Source: Wuchereria bancrofti
Lineage: Eukaryota; Nematoda; Chromadorea; Rhabditida; Onchocercidae
Length of the DNA stretch: 64,000 nucleotides
Assembly: GCA_005281725.1 (NCBI GenBank)
Contig: SSBO01000003.1
Coordinates: forward strand, 2,161,036-2,225,035
Direction of reading: 5' to 3'
This document shows, in pieces, positions 1 through 10,517 of this stretch. The notes beneath the pieces were generated by a model. The model saw nothing but the letters and a program-made list of their open reading frames with translations. It was not told the DNA's origin and ran no database searches. How positions within the stretch are numbered: the first letter of the stretch is position 1; every line of letters begins with the position of its first letter. Both the position numbers and the translations under genes were made by a program.

Positions 1-789
1 TTTCTTTATTTAAGCTATTATTTAATTTTTGTTTTATACCTTTTTATGAAGAATATATTTCCTTGGGCTAACTATTCGATACTCCTAATTGACATGATAA
101 ACTAAGTTTCACACAGGATAAACTAACTGTCTTTCCCAAACACACTGGTAAATCTCAGAGATAATCATAAACGTGGACTGTTCAAAAATGTCTACTTATG
201 CAGAATTAAAATTTGTAAATGACAAAATTTGTAAAAAAAAAGCTCTAATGCAATTTTTATTCTATGAATTTATGCATTTTGAGGACGAATTTTGATTATG
301 CAAAAAATATTTGTTAGTTTGAAATAAAATAGAAAATAATTTTAATTTGAATAGAATATCATTTCTATGTTAAACTTTTTCAGATGAGCTTTCGATTTTG
401 AATCACAATTGCTCTTTGAACTTTTATCATTCCCCTAGTTCCTTTTTCTTCTTTCTTTATTAAATCGTCAGAGATCAACAACGAAATCGTTTTTGTTGAA
501 TAAAATATTAATTATGTAATTTAAACTATAGAGATAAACAATAATTTTTTTTTTAAATTCCAGACGATAAAATATTTTTGTTAGAAAATTTATGAAAAGC
601 ATTGGAAGCAGTTCAGGAATTAAGCAAGAATAATATAATACAAAATTTCAAATAATATGCTAGTTTAGATAAGCTAGAATATTATCAGTGGAAAAAAAAA
701 TTGTTAATTTGATTAAATTTATTTTTACAAAATAACCGAACAATAAATAAGTACATGAAACTGATTTAACGAAATAAAAGCTTAGATAC
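1..789. other. Non-coding: downstream intron of the PTB-adaptor gene
   Basis: AT-rich sequence with homopolymer runs. It lies 3' of the last visible exon of the minus-strand PTB-adaptor gene, so it should be intron. I searched the minus strand for the expected continuation of the PTB domain and found none, so the next exon must lie off the left edge. Confidence 0.6.
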
Positions 790-1954
790 CTTCGTCCGCT
801 TTCAAAAAAGAAAATTCCAGCTGATGTAAAACCATAGCGACGTAAAAAATGTAATGGCCAATTTAGCGTTTCGCATCGTGAACGAATAAAAACAATCTCA
901 TTTTCGGTCACTTTTAATGTTCCTAAAACACACAGAAAAAAAAAATTTAATGAATTTGTAAGCTAAAGCTAAACAAGAAAAGATAAAAAGCATTTTGTTT
1001 CCTATTATTTTTTGATCCGGAAGAAGAAATAATTGACAGGAAACGAAAAATAAGAAGAAAAAAAAATTTTTCAAACTTTAAATTTTACGATGCATATAAA
1101 ATACATCGTGTATGACTCATATGAACTTTTTTTTTAAAAAAAAAATTCATAAATCATCTAGAATGTATATTAAAATTGAACTGAAAGATTAAATTATTCA
1201 TTGGAAAAAGTTCGTTTTAATTGTTTTAAAAATATTTCTCAGAACAATTTACTACGCAGCTGTACAATTAATGAAATTTGATTTATATCTTTTGATGTAT
1301 CATAAAAAATTAGTGGCGCTTTTTTATTTTTTCCTATGAATAAACTTTGTCTCTTGCAATAGATTTAAAAAAAAGAAGGATTCTTCAGTTTTTATCCGTC
1401 TTTATCAATTTTAAATTTCAATTTTTTATCCGTCTTTATCAATTTTAAATTTCAATTTTTTATCCGTCTTTATCAGTTTTAAATTTCAATTTTTTATCCG
1501 TCTTTATCAATCCTAAATCTCTCACTCCTATGTATCCATTACATACCATATATTTTAGTTATCGTTTGATTATATTGCAAATATTTTTCTCATCAGTTAG
1601 ACAGATATTGAAATGTAAATTTGAAAAGATAGTTTAAGATAATGGCAAAATTTATTTAAAGGCTGAGAAGATCATAGTGTGAAGGAAAGATACCGAAATT
1701 GTTGTAATTGAAGTTGTTTTTCATTTTTGTTTTTATTTGTTGAAAAAAAAAAAAAGCATTTAAAATTGAATTAGTGAGTGAATAACGTCATTACCTGGAA
1801 TAAATTTGTTTCTTTTTTTAACGAATACTTGAAAAGCTTCTGGATCATCATTCATAAAAGCTCCTCCAACTCTTGTTTCACCTCCTCTGTTTGCTGCATT
1901 TTGGAAATTTTTCAAAAATTCTCGTTGACCTGTTTGACTCATACAGTTACCCAT
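790..1954 (-). CDS. FRS2/DOK-like IRS-type PTB docking adaptor (5' part only)
   Basis: Two exons are visible: 1954-1795 (ATG at 1954) and 922-790. The intron phase closes (codon Gly split 1+2). The protein begins MGNCMS, an N-myristoylation signal as in FRS2 proteins, which anchors the adaptor at the plasma membrane. Exon 2 carries the core of an IRS-type PTB domain: the stretches [21 protein letters not shown] and FFFESGRR match the family pattern of a Trp-Pro-Leu, two Arg and a Phe-Glu-x-Gly-Arg-Arg end. Such adaptors bind activated receptor tyrosine kinases (FGF receptor, Ret) and recruit Grb2 and Shp2; in C. elegans ROG-1 is a member of this class. Exon 2 ends at a GTATCT donor and the rest of the protein lies beyond position 1. 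A polypyrimidine-AG acceptor sits 11 bases before the ATG, so trans-splicing or a 5' UTR intron is likely. DOK and FRS2 cannot be separated without the C-terminus; the myristoylation site favours FRS2. Confidence 0.75.
1389..1516. repeat. 34-bp tandem repeat, about 3.7 copies
   Basis: The unit beginning ATCCGTCTTTATCAATTTTA recurs at 1394, 1428, 1462 and 1496, an exact 34-base period. The third copy has one A-to-G change and the fourth is cut short. It lies inside the intron of the PTB-adaptor gene. Confidence 0.95.
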
Positions 1955-3719
1955 AGCAATGATTTCTAAAAGAAAATATTGGATAAGTTTTTGTTGTATG
2001 TAAGAAATTTCACAAATGTTTCAAAAAAGCAAAAGAAAAGATAAATAGCACATTTAAAGTAATATTTGAAATGTTTAAATTTAAAGACAAAAAAGATTTT
2101 GAATGCAATAGTGATCAACTTTTAAATATATCTACCTTGCAACAACATGTAATCATATCATTTAAAGCATAGAAATTCTTTTGAATTAAAAAAAAAAATT
2201 TCAGAAATTAAATATTTTATAATATTCATTCAACATTTACGGAATATTTCCACACTGTGATGTAACCAATTAATTTCAAATGTAAATTGGTTGAAGAAAT
2301 TTTTTAGATGAAAAGCGGAGATTTTACAAAGATTAGCCATTTCAAAGATTATTTTACAAAGATTAGTTTTAGTGTAATAAAAGAAAAGTTGTTATAAAAT
2401 CACTTGAATATTACAATATATTAAAATCACTTGAATATTACAACATATTCTAAATTCGTAATATTGGCGTCATTTTATATTAAAATGTATCAGACATTTC
2501 GAAATAGCTCGACAATATTAACTAACCAATTATTTACTTTCATCCATCCGATAGTTACACTGTTTATGGTTTTCAAAAAAAAAAGTTGGTTATAACAATT
2601 TAATTTTATGCAAAAAATAAAAAGAAACATTCGCTCTTCTTTTTTTTTTATTTCCAACTCTTACAATTAATTTATAAAAAAAATTCCACTGACCTCAATG
2701 TTTTTTTTTCCTGAATGTTTTTTTTTTTCTTTCTGCGTTCAGTTTACTCTATCAATACAAATGGATAAAGATTATTGCACTGCTGCTGATAATACTAAAT
2801 TTCGCTAATCATGCATTCTTTAAATCTAACCAATGTTTTTTAACCAATAATATCTGAAGTGTTGATCAAATTTTTGCAAAATGTTTGAAAGAAAAAAAAA
2901 AAAAAACAATTTGAAAAGCGAGCATTGTACTATGGTTAGAAAGCATTAAGCTAAAATCAATCAAAGCTATTGCATACCAAAAAACAAAACAAAAAAAAAA
3001 AGCATATTTCGAAAAAAATATTTTCATTTAGGTATACTTCTTCTTCTACTTCTGTTTCATACTTTCTACACATTAAAGAAGAAAAAAAAATTATTTATAT
3101 ATCAATTATTATATTTTTTTTCTTTATTATTAACTAATTTAAATGCTAAAATGTAAATTTAAAAATTCACATCAAATTGTAATAGCTTTTAGCTAAATTT
3201 TCTTCCATTAAATTAATTATAATTTTAATTCACATGAAACAACAATAATAATGCAATATTATTACTATTATAATGATGCACACATTTTTATGCTTATATA
3301 AATTTCGATTAAATTAATTAAAAACATATTGAAGCACAGACACACACATACAAAAATGGTAGTATGGCTGGCCATTGTCGTTGACATGGCTTCGGAGATG
3401 TTTGGGATTGAAATTTTGGAGGTCAAAATAGGATGAGAATAAGATGAAGCAACGTTGCTTATATTTTTTTCATTCGATGCTTTATCATTATTATCATGCG
3501 GGTTGTGTAGCTTATCTCTTCAAAAACGATATAATATCCGAAACTCGCTTCATTGAATTACAGAAAAAAAGAAAAAGAAGAGGAAATTAAATCAATAATT
3601 GGTGGGAAATTTTAATCTCGAAAAAAAGAAAAGAAAAGAATTTCATTAACAATGAGCAATGAATTCTGTTAGTTAACTGTAGTTAACAAGTAAACAATTA
3701 AGTGATAATACAGATAACA
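1955..3719. other. Non-coding AT-rich interval
   Basis: No convincing exon was found on either strand. It contains homopolymer A/T runs, a near-perfect 27-base direct repeat at about 2396-2450 (AAAATCACTTGAATATTACA twice), and a dispersed ATTTTACAAAGATTAG motif at about 2320-2366. It should be the upstream flank or a 5' UTR intron of the PTB-adaptor gene. Confidence 0.6.
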
Positions 3720-3960
3720 GTAAATGATGATGATTATTGATGACGATTATTATTATCATCATTATAATGATCATAACGATAACAATATTAGTAATAGTAG
3801 TAATAGCAGCAGTAGTAGTAATAATAATAATAGTAATAAAATTGCTGACGGGCGATAGTGATAGCAATAATGATAACGATGATGATGATGGTGGTGGCTG
3901 ATGAAGATGATAATGATGATCGTCATCAGAAATATCGTCATTATTGTCGTTACCATTCAT
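3720..3960. repeat. Degenerate GAT/TAA trinucleotide-rich low-complexity tract
   Basis: About 240 bases made almost wholly of GAT, ATT, TAG and TAA triplets. The minus-strand open frames here read as runs of His, Ile, Leu and Ser and are repeat artefacts, not genes. Confidence 0.85.
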
Positions 3961-6775
3961 CCAGTTGGTGCGAGCTAAAGTAGCACAGCAGCAGCTGGTT
4001 TATCTTCGAAATGTGTTGTAAACTTTTTGGCAAGCAACAGCAACGAAAATCCTCCCATCTTCGCCAATTGCTCGAAGACATAAGCAAGCCGCAAATTTAA
4101 ACGAACTCAGCGCAAAATGAACCGATTTTACATAGTGTTAGTTTTAAAATTATTAAATTTTAACGCATAAATGAGGAGAATCAATGATATTAGCCTTATG
4201 TATTCCTATTGCACAAACTAATCAATCATTTAATAATTTAAAATTATCATCTTATCATCGATTATATCTGCGATTGATTTCGAATCGAATAAGTTATTAA
4301 TTAGTTTTGCTGAACGAATATAACATATGAATGTTAGAGGAATAGAATGGGTATGATAAAAATTTAACAGGGTATGATAAAAATGAAAAATTTGCAAAGT
4401 TAATCATTACAAAATAAAAATTTTTAAAATGTGATCGAAATAATTCTAAAATTGTGATAAAATTGTGAGATTTCGAAATATTGCAATAATAAAATGAAAA
4501 TTCAGAATGAAACGATGAGAAAATGTTTGAAATAAAATCTTAACACCTATTACAATAAATGAAAATTTCAATGTCAATAAATAATTTTATGTTAACAATC
4601 CAAAAGTTTGATTTTCCTCAGTTTTTTACCTCTCTCCCTTTTTGTTTCTCTCCCTCTCCCTCTTCCACTCTCTCTCCTTTTCCGATAAGTTTAATAACTT
4701 GAAGTGATTAACAATATAGAATAAAGGATTTGATAAGGTGGAAGTAAACAGTTATAAATTACAAGTCTTTTGGAAGAATCTTTGAATTAGTTACCGCTAA
4801 TTGAATTAATTAAAAACAATTAAGTAATTTTCTTTCTTGAAAAAAAACATCTTAAGGTATAAAATTCGATTAAAATAAATTTTTGTTCATTGAAAATTTC
4901 ATCTGTTCTACATTTCAGAAGTTTTTTCATTTCTTGACGACACTATTCAGATTGTTATTCTCATTTGTTGCGTTTTTTTGTTCATGATATAATTGCATGC
5001 CGGATCCGGTTCAGTATTAGTTACACGAACAGTACCACTTCTTTCCTGTTAGGTAAATCGATCAAATCAGGAATATATATAATATACCCATGCTTCATCT
5101 TTCCTTTCAATGGAGCATTGTAGATAAATGCACTCGGTTATAGTAAATCAGTGGGAAATAATAGGAACTAATTCATTAAGTGTGGCACAAAAGTACCCAT
5201 AATTTACCCGTAATCATGGAAAGAGTAAAATGCCATCATGGAATTTGCTTTGACACAGATGAATGAACTAATAACTGCACCAATGGGACAATCAAGAAAA
5301 CAATTGATAAACACAGAGATGAATAAATGAACGAATTATGAGAATTCTCGGGCGGCGGGGGGGTGAGGGATGGGAAGGGTATGACGGTGAAGTTTTGGGC
5401 ATTCAGTGAATAACAAGAGCTGTAAGATGTAACTTATGCAAAGTTTGACTTCCCACCAAATTCGTGCTTCTTTGATTTTCAAGTGTTTGTTTGAAAGTAT
5501 CATACGGTAGCGTATACGGTGCTAAATAGAACTTTCGAGAACATTCGGGAACATTCGGAAAGTGCTGCAACGGGAAGGTTTGTGGTGGTGTCATGCGACA
5601 TATTTGCTAGGTGTTGGGTGGTTTAACTTCCATTGCTGTGTTTGCTTGGGGGTGACAGAAGGTTGGAGGGCAATTGAATTGGTGACACTGGTGTGTTGCC
5701 ATTGTAGCAATTACATATATTAGCGACTTTTTTTTTTGTATTTAACATTTTTCACATATTATTTAACATTTTTCACATATTTAACATTACTTTTCTAAAT
5801 TTAATATGAATTTTTTTTTCTCTGTGTATGTTTTATATTTTGTTAAATTCATATTCAATCTTATGAATATTTTACATTTTTCTGACCATTACTGTTAATA
5901 CCGCACTCAACTTTTTGCATTTTTTTTTTTGTTTGTTTTTATATGGTGATGAAATATTAGCAGCGGATGATTGTTTATTCGGTTTATTTTATTCTTTTGA
6001 AAGAGATAAAAGCAGATTTTCGAGTTTGCTAAATTCTGGTAACTTCTTACTAATTCTATTGATATTTTATCCTTCATGTTCGGTTTTCGTTCAGATCCTA
6101 TTGATACTGAAATCGGATGAGTTTTGCTTACTGAATAAATAGTTTCTGGAAGAGATTTGGTGAATAAGTTCATTTCGTTGGGTCTTTTTTGTTCATTCTT
6201 TTATTGTAAACTTCCTATTTCTATCATGTTCTCATTAGTTGTTGGTTATTATTAGTTCTCTGTTGCTTATTTCTTTCGTAGCCTCCCTTCTCGTCTCTCA
6301 TCTCTTTTATTAAGATTATAGATGAAATTTTTTTGTAGTGACATGTTTGGTAAATTATCTAGCAAAGAGATGTTCAAATTTCCGTTGATTCTTAAATAGC
6401 ATATCTGCTTTAGTTCTGTTCCATCTCTTTTCCTTTTTTTTTTCCTTCATTTATTTCTTTTCAAAGTTTTGTTCTGAAATTTAAGTCTACCTTTTTCTTT
6501 CACGTTAGTTCAAAAAACTGCATAAGGATAGCTGTTTCACGTAACCACAAAATCCATTTTTTTTTTTGCTTGATCTCGTTTGCATGACTTTGGTTTTACG
6601 GATATATCACTTCTTTGTTCTGTTTCTCTTATTATTAGAATGACAACATATGACTAATTAATGGCTGTTCTTGTTGATAGTGATAGCAGCATAACGAACC
6701 TTAATTCGTTTTGTTTACAAAGAATGAATGTATTATATTTAAATAAATTATAATGATCGTGTCAGTCATTATTAT
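3961..6775. other. Intergenic DNA, no supported gene
   Basis: Between the PTB adaptor and the DnaJ gene. It contains a moderately GC-richer patch at about 3961-4110, a polypyrimidine tract at about 4629-4680, a GC-richer block at about 5340-5720 that includes a G-run cluster, and otherwise AT-rich sequence. Short open frames show no family pattern and no coherent splice sites. Confidence 0.55.
5350..5379 (+). other. Candidate G-quadruplex motif
   Basis: Within 30 bases there are at least four runs of three or more G: GGG at 5350, a run of seven G at about 5357-5363, then GGG, GGG and GGG spaced by 1-4 bases. This fits the usual G3+N1-7 rule and stands out in a roughly 70 percent AT window. 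No function is shown by the sequence. Confidence 0.7.
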
Positions 6776-6866
6776 TGAATTCTATTGTGTATATCATAGT
6801 GAATTCTATTATGCATATGTGTATATCATAGTGAATTCTATTATGCATATGTGTATATCATAGTTA
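6776..6866. repeat. 32-bp tandem repeat, about 2.7 copies, upstream of the DnaJ gene
   Basis: GTGTATATCATAG recurs at 6787, 6819 and 6851 (32-base period), each followed by GAATTCTATTATGCATAT except the last. It ends about 135 bases before the DnaJ start codon, just upstream of a polypyrimidine-AG acceptor at about 6892. Confidence 0.9.
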
Positions 6867-7001
6867 GATTTGTAAGTGTTACTTTTTTTCCAGATTTCTC
6901 TATTACACAAAGCTTACGTAAGCAGTGATAAACTTTGTTACGCAAAACTCATTACTTTTTGATTGCATATTTTCTTTCTGTTGAGAAAAATCAAATACGT
7001 C

Positions 7002-8914
7002 ATGGGCAAGGATTACTACAAAGTACTGGGAATTGCAAAGGGTGCCAGTGATGACGAGATTAAGAAGGCATACCGTAAAATGGCATTGAAATATCATCCA
7101 GACAAAAACAAAGAACCTGGTGCAGAAGCAAAATTTAAGGTTTGTGCCTGGAATTTATTAGGCAAGAATTTTGCATTATTTGAGATTATATGGATTTCAG
7201 GCCTGTTCTCGTGATTTTCAATTTTAGGAAGTAGCAGAAGCATACGATGTATTATCGGATCCAAAGAAGAAAGAGATATATGATAAATTCGGAGAAGATG
7301 GATTAAAAGGAGGAGAGGGAGGATTCGGATGTCCTGGTGGTGTGCATTACGAATTCCAGTAAGTTCTTATTGTCATTGGATCTCAAAGTAATTCATTTGA
7401 CACTGCTGATAATTGCAGGAAGTTGAGTGCAAATAGTTGAAAAATGTGCTGTACACTTTCAGATACCGCAAACTTGGCAAATAAGTTTAACTTCATTCCA
7501 TTTCTATTGCTCTGTTCTCCTAAACTATAAGTTTCAGAGGAGATCCGATGCAAATGTTTGCACAGTTCTTTGGTGGTAGTGATCCATTTTCTACATTCTT
7601 TGCTAGTGGATCCACTACTGGTGGTAGTGGACCGCAACTTTTCTTCTCAACTGGTGGCGATGATATGCATTTCGGTACTGCATTATTTCTTGGCTTAGAT
7701 CCTTGCTAGTTATCATTAAAATGGAGTGGAGAGTGATTTACTTCTCGTGACCCTGTATAAATGAAAAATTGCAAATAAAAAGTGCTCCTACAGATTTTCC
7801 AGGAATGCCTTTTGCTATGGGTGGTCATTCACGTCGTCAGCGTCAAGATCCTGTTGTGCAGCATGAATTGTTGGTATCTCTAGAGGATATTTATAAGGGC
7901 TGTACCAAAAAAATGAAAATTACAAGGTAATTGTGATTTGACTTATTTTCCAGTTATTGAAATCTCAACTCTTCATAACTTGTATTTCATCAGGTCACTT
8001 TTTGGAAAATATTGTCCCTGCTTTTTACAGGAAGGTGTTAGCTCCCGATGGGCAGTCGACAAGGATAGAAGATAAAGTACTAACGATCAATATTAAGCCT
8101 GGTTGGAAGAGTGGAACCAAGATCACGTTTCCCAAAGAAGGAGACCAACATCCGGGGCGTGTTCCTGCTGACATAGTGTTTGTCATCAAAGATAAACATC
8201 ATCCTAAATTTAAGGTAACTGTGTACTTAGTTTTTCCAGAAGCTTTTGAAAAATAAAACTGTTTCGGTGTAAGATTAGAGGCTGCTGTTATTATTTTTTG
8301 ATTTACCATCTTTTTTCAGCGAGAAGGTGCGGATATCCGATATGTACACAAACTGGCGCTACGCGACGCTCTATGTGGAACGGTTGTTCATGTTCCAACT
8401 TTGGATGGTACGACATATCCGATGCGTGTCAACGAAATCGTTAGACCAAATACTTCCAGAAGGTTTGTTTTGTCTCTAAAGTAGCACTTTAGTGATTAGG
8501 ATACTTCATGAACAGTGCTTTTTGAACTTTTGATGGATGGTTTTTCTGCTGCGTTCAAGTGATCAAATAACTCCATCTCTTGAGGATCTTAGTGGCATCA
8601 GTTGGAAAAAATGCTTCTAGATTTTTTAATATTCTTGCGACAGCTTTAGCGACATACGAGATGATTTCCAACAAATCAAGATTTATAATCGTCCTTTTAA
8701 ACGATAACGGATACTCCTAGTAATCTGTGTTAATGATTTAACCAAATTTCTCCTCTTTCTCATTGGATTTATTTGAAGGTTGACAGGGCAAGGCTTACCG
8801 AATCCTAAAATGGCTGGACGACGAGGTGATTTAATTGTTGAGTTTGATGTGAAATTTCCAGATTCACTTCCATCAGCATCAAAAGAACTGATAATGAATG
8901 CATTGCCAGCGTGA
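7002..8914 (+). CDS. dnj-13: DnaJ/Hsp40 class II co-chaperone (DNAJB1/DNJ-13 type)
   Basis: Seven exons: 7002-7139, 7228-7358, 7538-7674, 7794-7926, 8031-8214, 8320-8462, 8779-8914. They sum to 1002 bases, a 333-residue protein; human DNAJB1 is 340. The product stimulates Hsp70 ATPase and delivers clients in the cytosol. The N-terminal J domain (about residues 1-70) has the diagnostic HPD in KYHPDKN and starts [11 protein letters not shown] Gly/Phe-rich linker follows ([25 protein letters not shown]). Then come the two C-terminal beta-barrel client-binding domains, with [26 protein letters not shown] and the family-typical [13 protein letters not shown]. There is no CxxCxGxG zinc domain, so it is class II. 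The GQGLP...[14 protein letters not shown] block ends the protein as in DNAJB1. A trans-splice-like acceptor lies at about 6892. An AATAAA signal is at 9060-9065. The gene symbol is assigned by homology only. Confidence 0.95.
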
Positions 8915-9059
8915 TCAGGTCACAGTGTTTTGCAAACCTTATTTTTATAAAACGCTCCGTATTTCTTCTAATCTGTTTTTATTAGGTGTTCATGAATTTA
9001 GGGGATCTGCTTATATTTTGATTGTATAAAACCCACAGTATCTTTTTCTGATTGTGTGA

Positions 9060-9065
9060 AATAAA
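9060..9065 (+). terminator. Poly(A) signal AATAAA of the DnaJ gene
   Basis: A canonical AATAAA about 146 bases after the stop codon of the DnaJ gene; the only canonical hexamer in the near 3' flank. Confidence 0.6.
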
Positions 9066-10517
9066 AGTCTGGGATGCGTACTTAGCTAAAATAGCATTTT
9101 GGTAGTTAAAAAATGTGGTCCCAAAGGCATTAATTTTTGACATTTTGATGAACCGTTTTTGTTACTGTGCTCAAGTCATTAAATATGTCGCTAGTCTTTA
9201 AGAAAATACAGTTATTATGAATTTAGGAGCTGTTTCTGTTTTTGCTCCTCCCTCATGAGAAGGTAAAAGATGTGGTTCATTAATATTTCCGCGTTATATA
9301 TATATATATATATATATGTTTCATCGAAGTTTGTCGGTTACTGGCTATATAATTTCCTGAGGTCCTGCAAATCTGTTTGAAACAACCGTTTTTCGTTAAA
9401 TCTATTTTGCTTCTAAAATTGTCCGTAGTACAATTTGCCTTAATTTTATGCTTTTGAAACTTCTGGAACATTGTGGAGAGTTTTCTATATTACGCGATGA
9501 TGAAAATTGTATATACTAATATTTTGTTTAAGCATGTGGGCTTTTGACCCTTCATTTTTCCTTATTCTTTGTATCTGCTAGTTCTAGCTTTTGTCTTTGT
9601 TTTTTCTGTAACAATTCGGAACTTTCCAGTTTCAGTCTTACGGGTGTTGAATGTACTGAATAACATTCCCCGTTTTTTTGCTGGGGAAATTTGAAATAAT
9701 TTTTTAATCTTGAAGGAATGGTTGCAGGGATAGGGTCTGGATGAGAGATTTTTGAGAGTAATAAGCAACCCATAAGTAGTTTTGAAATAAAGTAGTCCGT
9801 CTCCTCTTGTCTCTATTTCTGCAATAAATAAATGAGTGGCTGAAGTGGTATTTTTCTGGATAGTGGATGCATAAATTCATTGAACTTTTAAGATGTGTGT
9901 GTGTCAAATCATGAGAAGTAAAAATAAAATGCTTAAGGCTGTAAGGTTTTTGATGACGAAAGGAAGTGATGTTTGGATCGTCGTCATATGGGACGAAAAC
10001 TCGTCCAGATTTACACAGTTCTGTCCTCAGTGTTGTACAGTGCTTTGTTTTTGGAGCAGGTAAATTACCTTATAACCTACGATGTTTTGCAAAGTTTGAG
10101 GCAACTAAGACATTCTTGGATTGGTATGTAAAGGTGTTGGTGATAAGTTTCGTCAGATAGCACTGAGGTGTAATTATAGTATCCGCGTTGAGAATAAACT
10201 GGTTAGTGAACTTCGATATCTTTGTGCAATGGCGGGAGCTGCATTACTTGGTCTCAAATGTCGCTCCTACAAATTATTTGAGATGGCAAATTTCTGTAAT
10301 TTCTGTGTTATGATACTGCTGTTACAGAGTTGTCGGACACGTTCATTAGAGTTACATATAAGAGGAATAGTAATTGATAGGAACCCTACTGGTATCCGTT
10401 TTATTCTGATTTTCGGACCTCGTAATCTGGACCTAGTAAGTCCCAAAAATTGAAGTCCACTGCGAAATCATGGGAGGGTTAACCGAGATTATCCTGAATT
10501 CGTTGTAAAGTTAATTT
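9066..10517. other. Intergenic between convergent DnaJ and cysteine-protease genes; unexplained GC-richer block
   Basis: It contains a (TA)n run at about 9295-9317. Positions 9960-10500 are less AT-rich than the flanks and hold a 110-codon plus-strand open frame (10121-10453) with no family I recognise and no convincing promoter, start context or splice partner. It may be a decayed repeat or a 3' UTR extension. Confidence 0.45.

Noticed and set aside
3673..3960. Two overlapping minus-strand open frames rich in His, Ile and Leu
   Set aside because: They are translations of a GAT/TAA low-complexity tract; no start context, no family, and base composition explains them.
5403..5594. 63-codon minus-strand frame in the GC-richer block
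   Set aside because: No recognised motif and no splice partners; likely open only because local GC lowers stop frequency.
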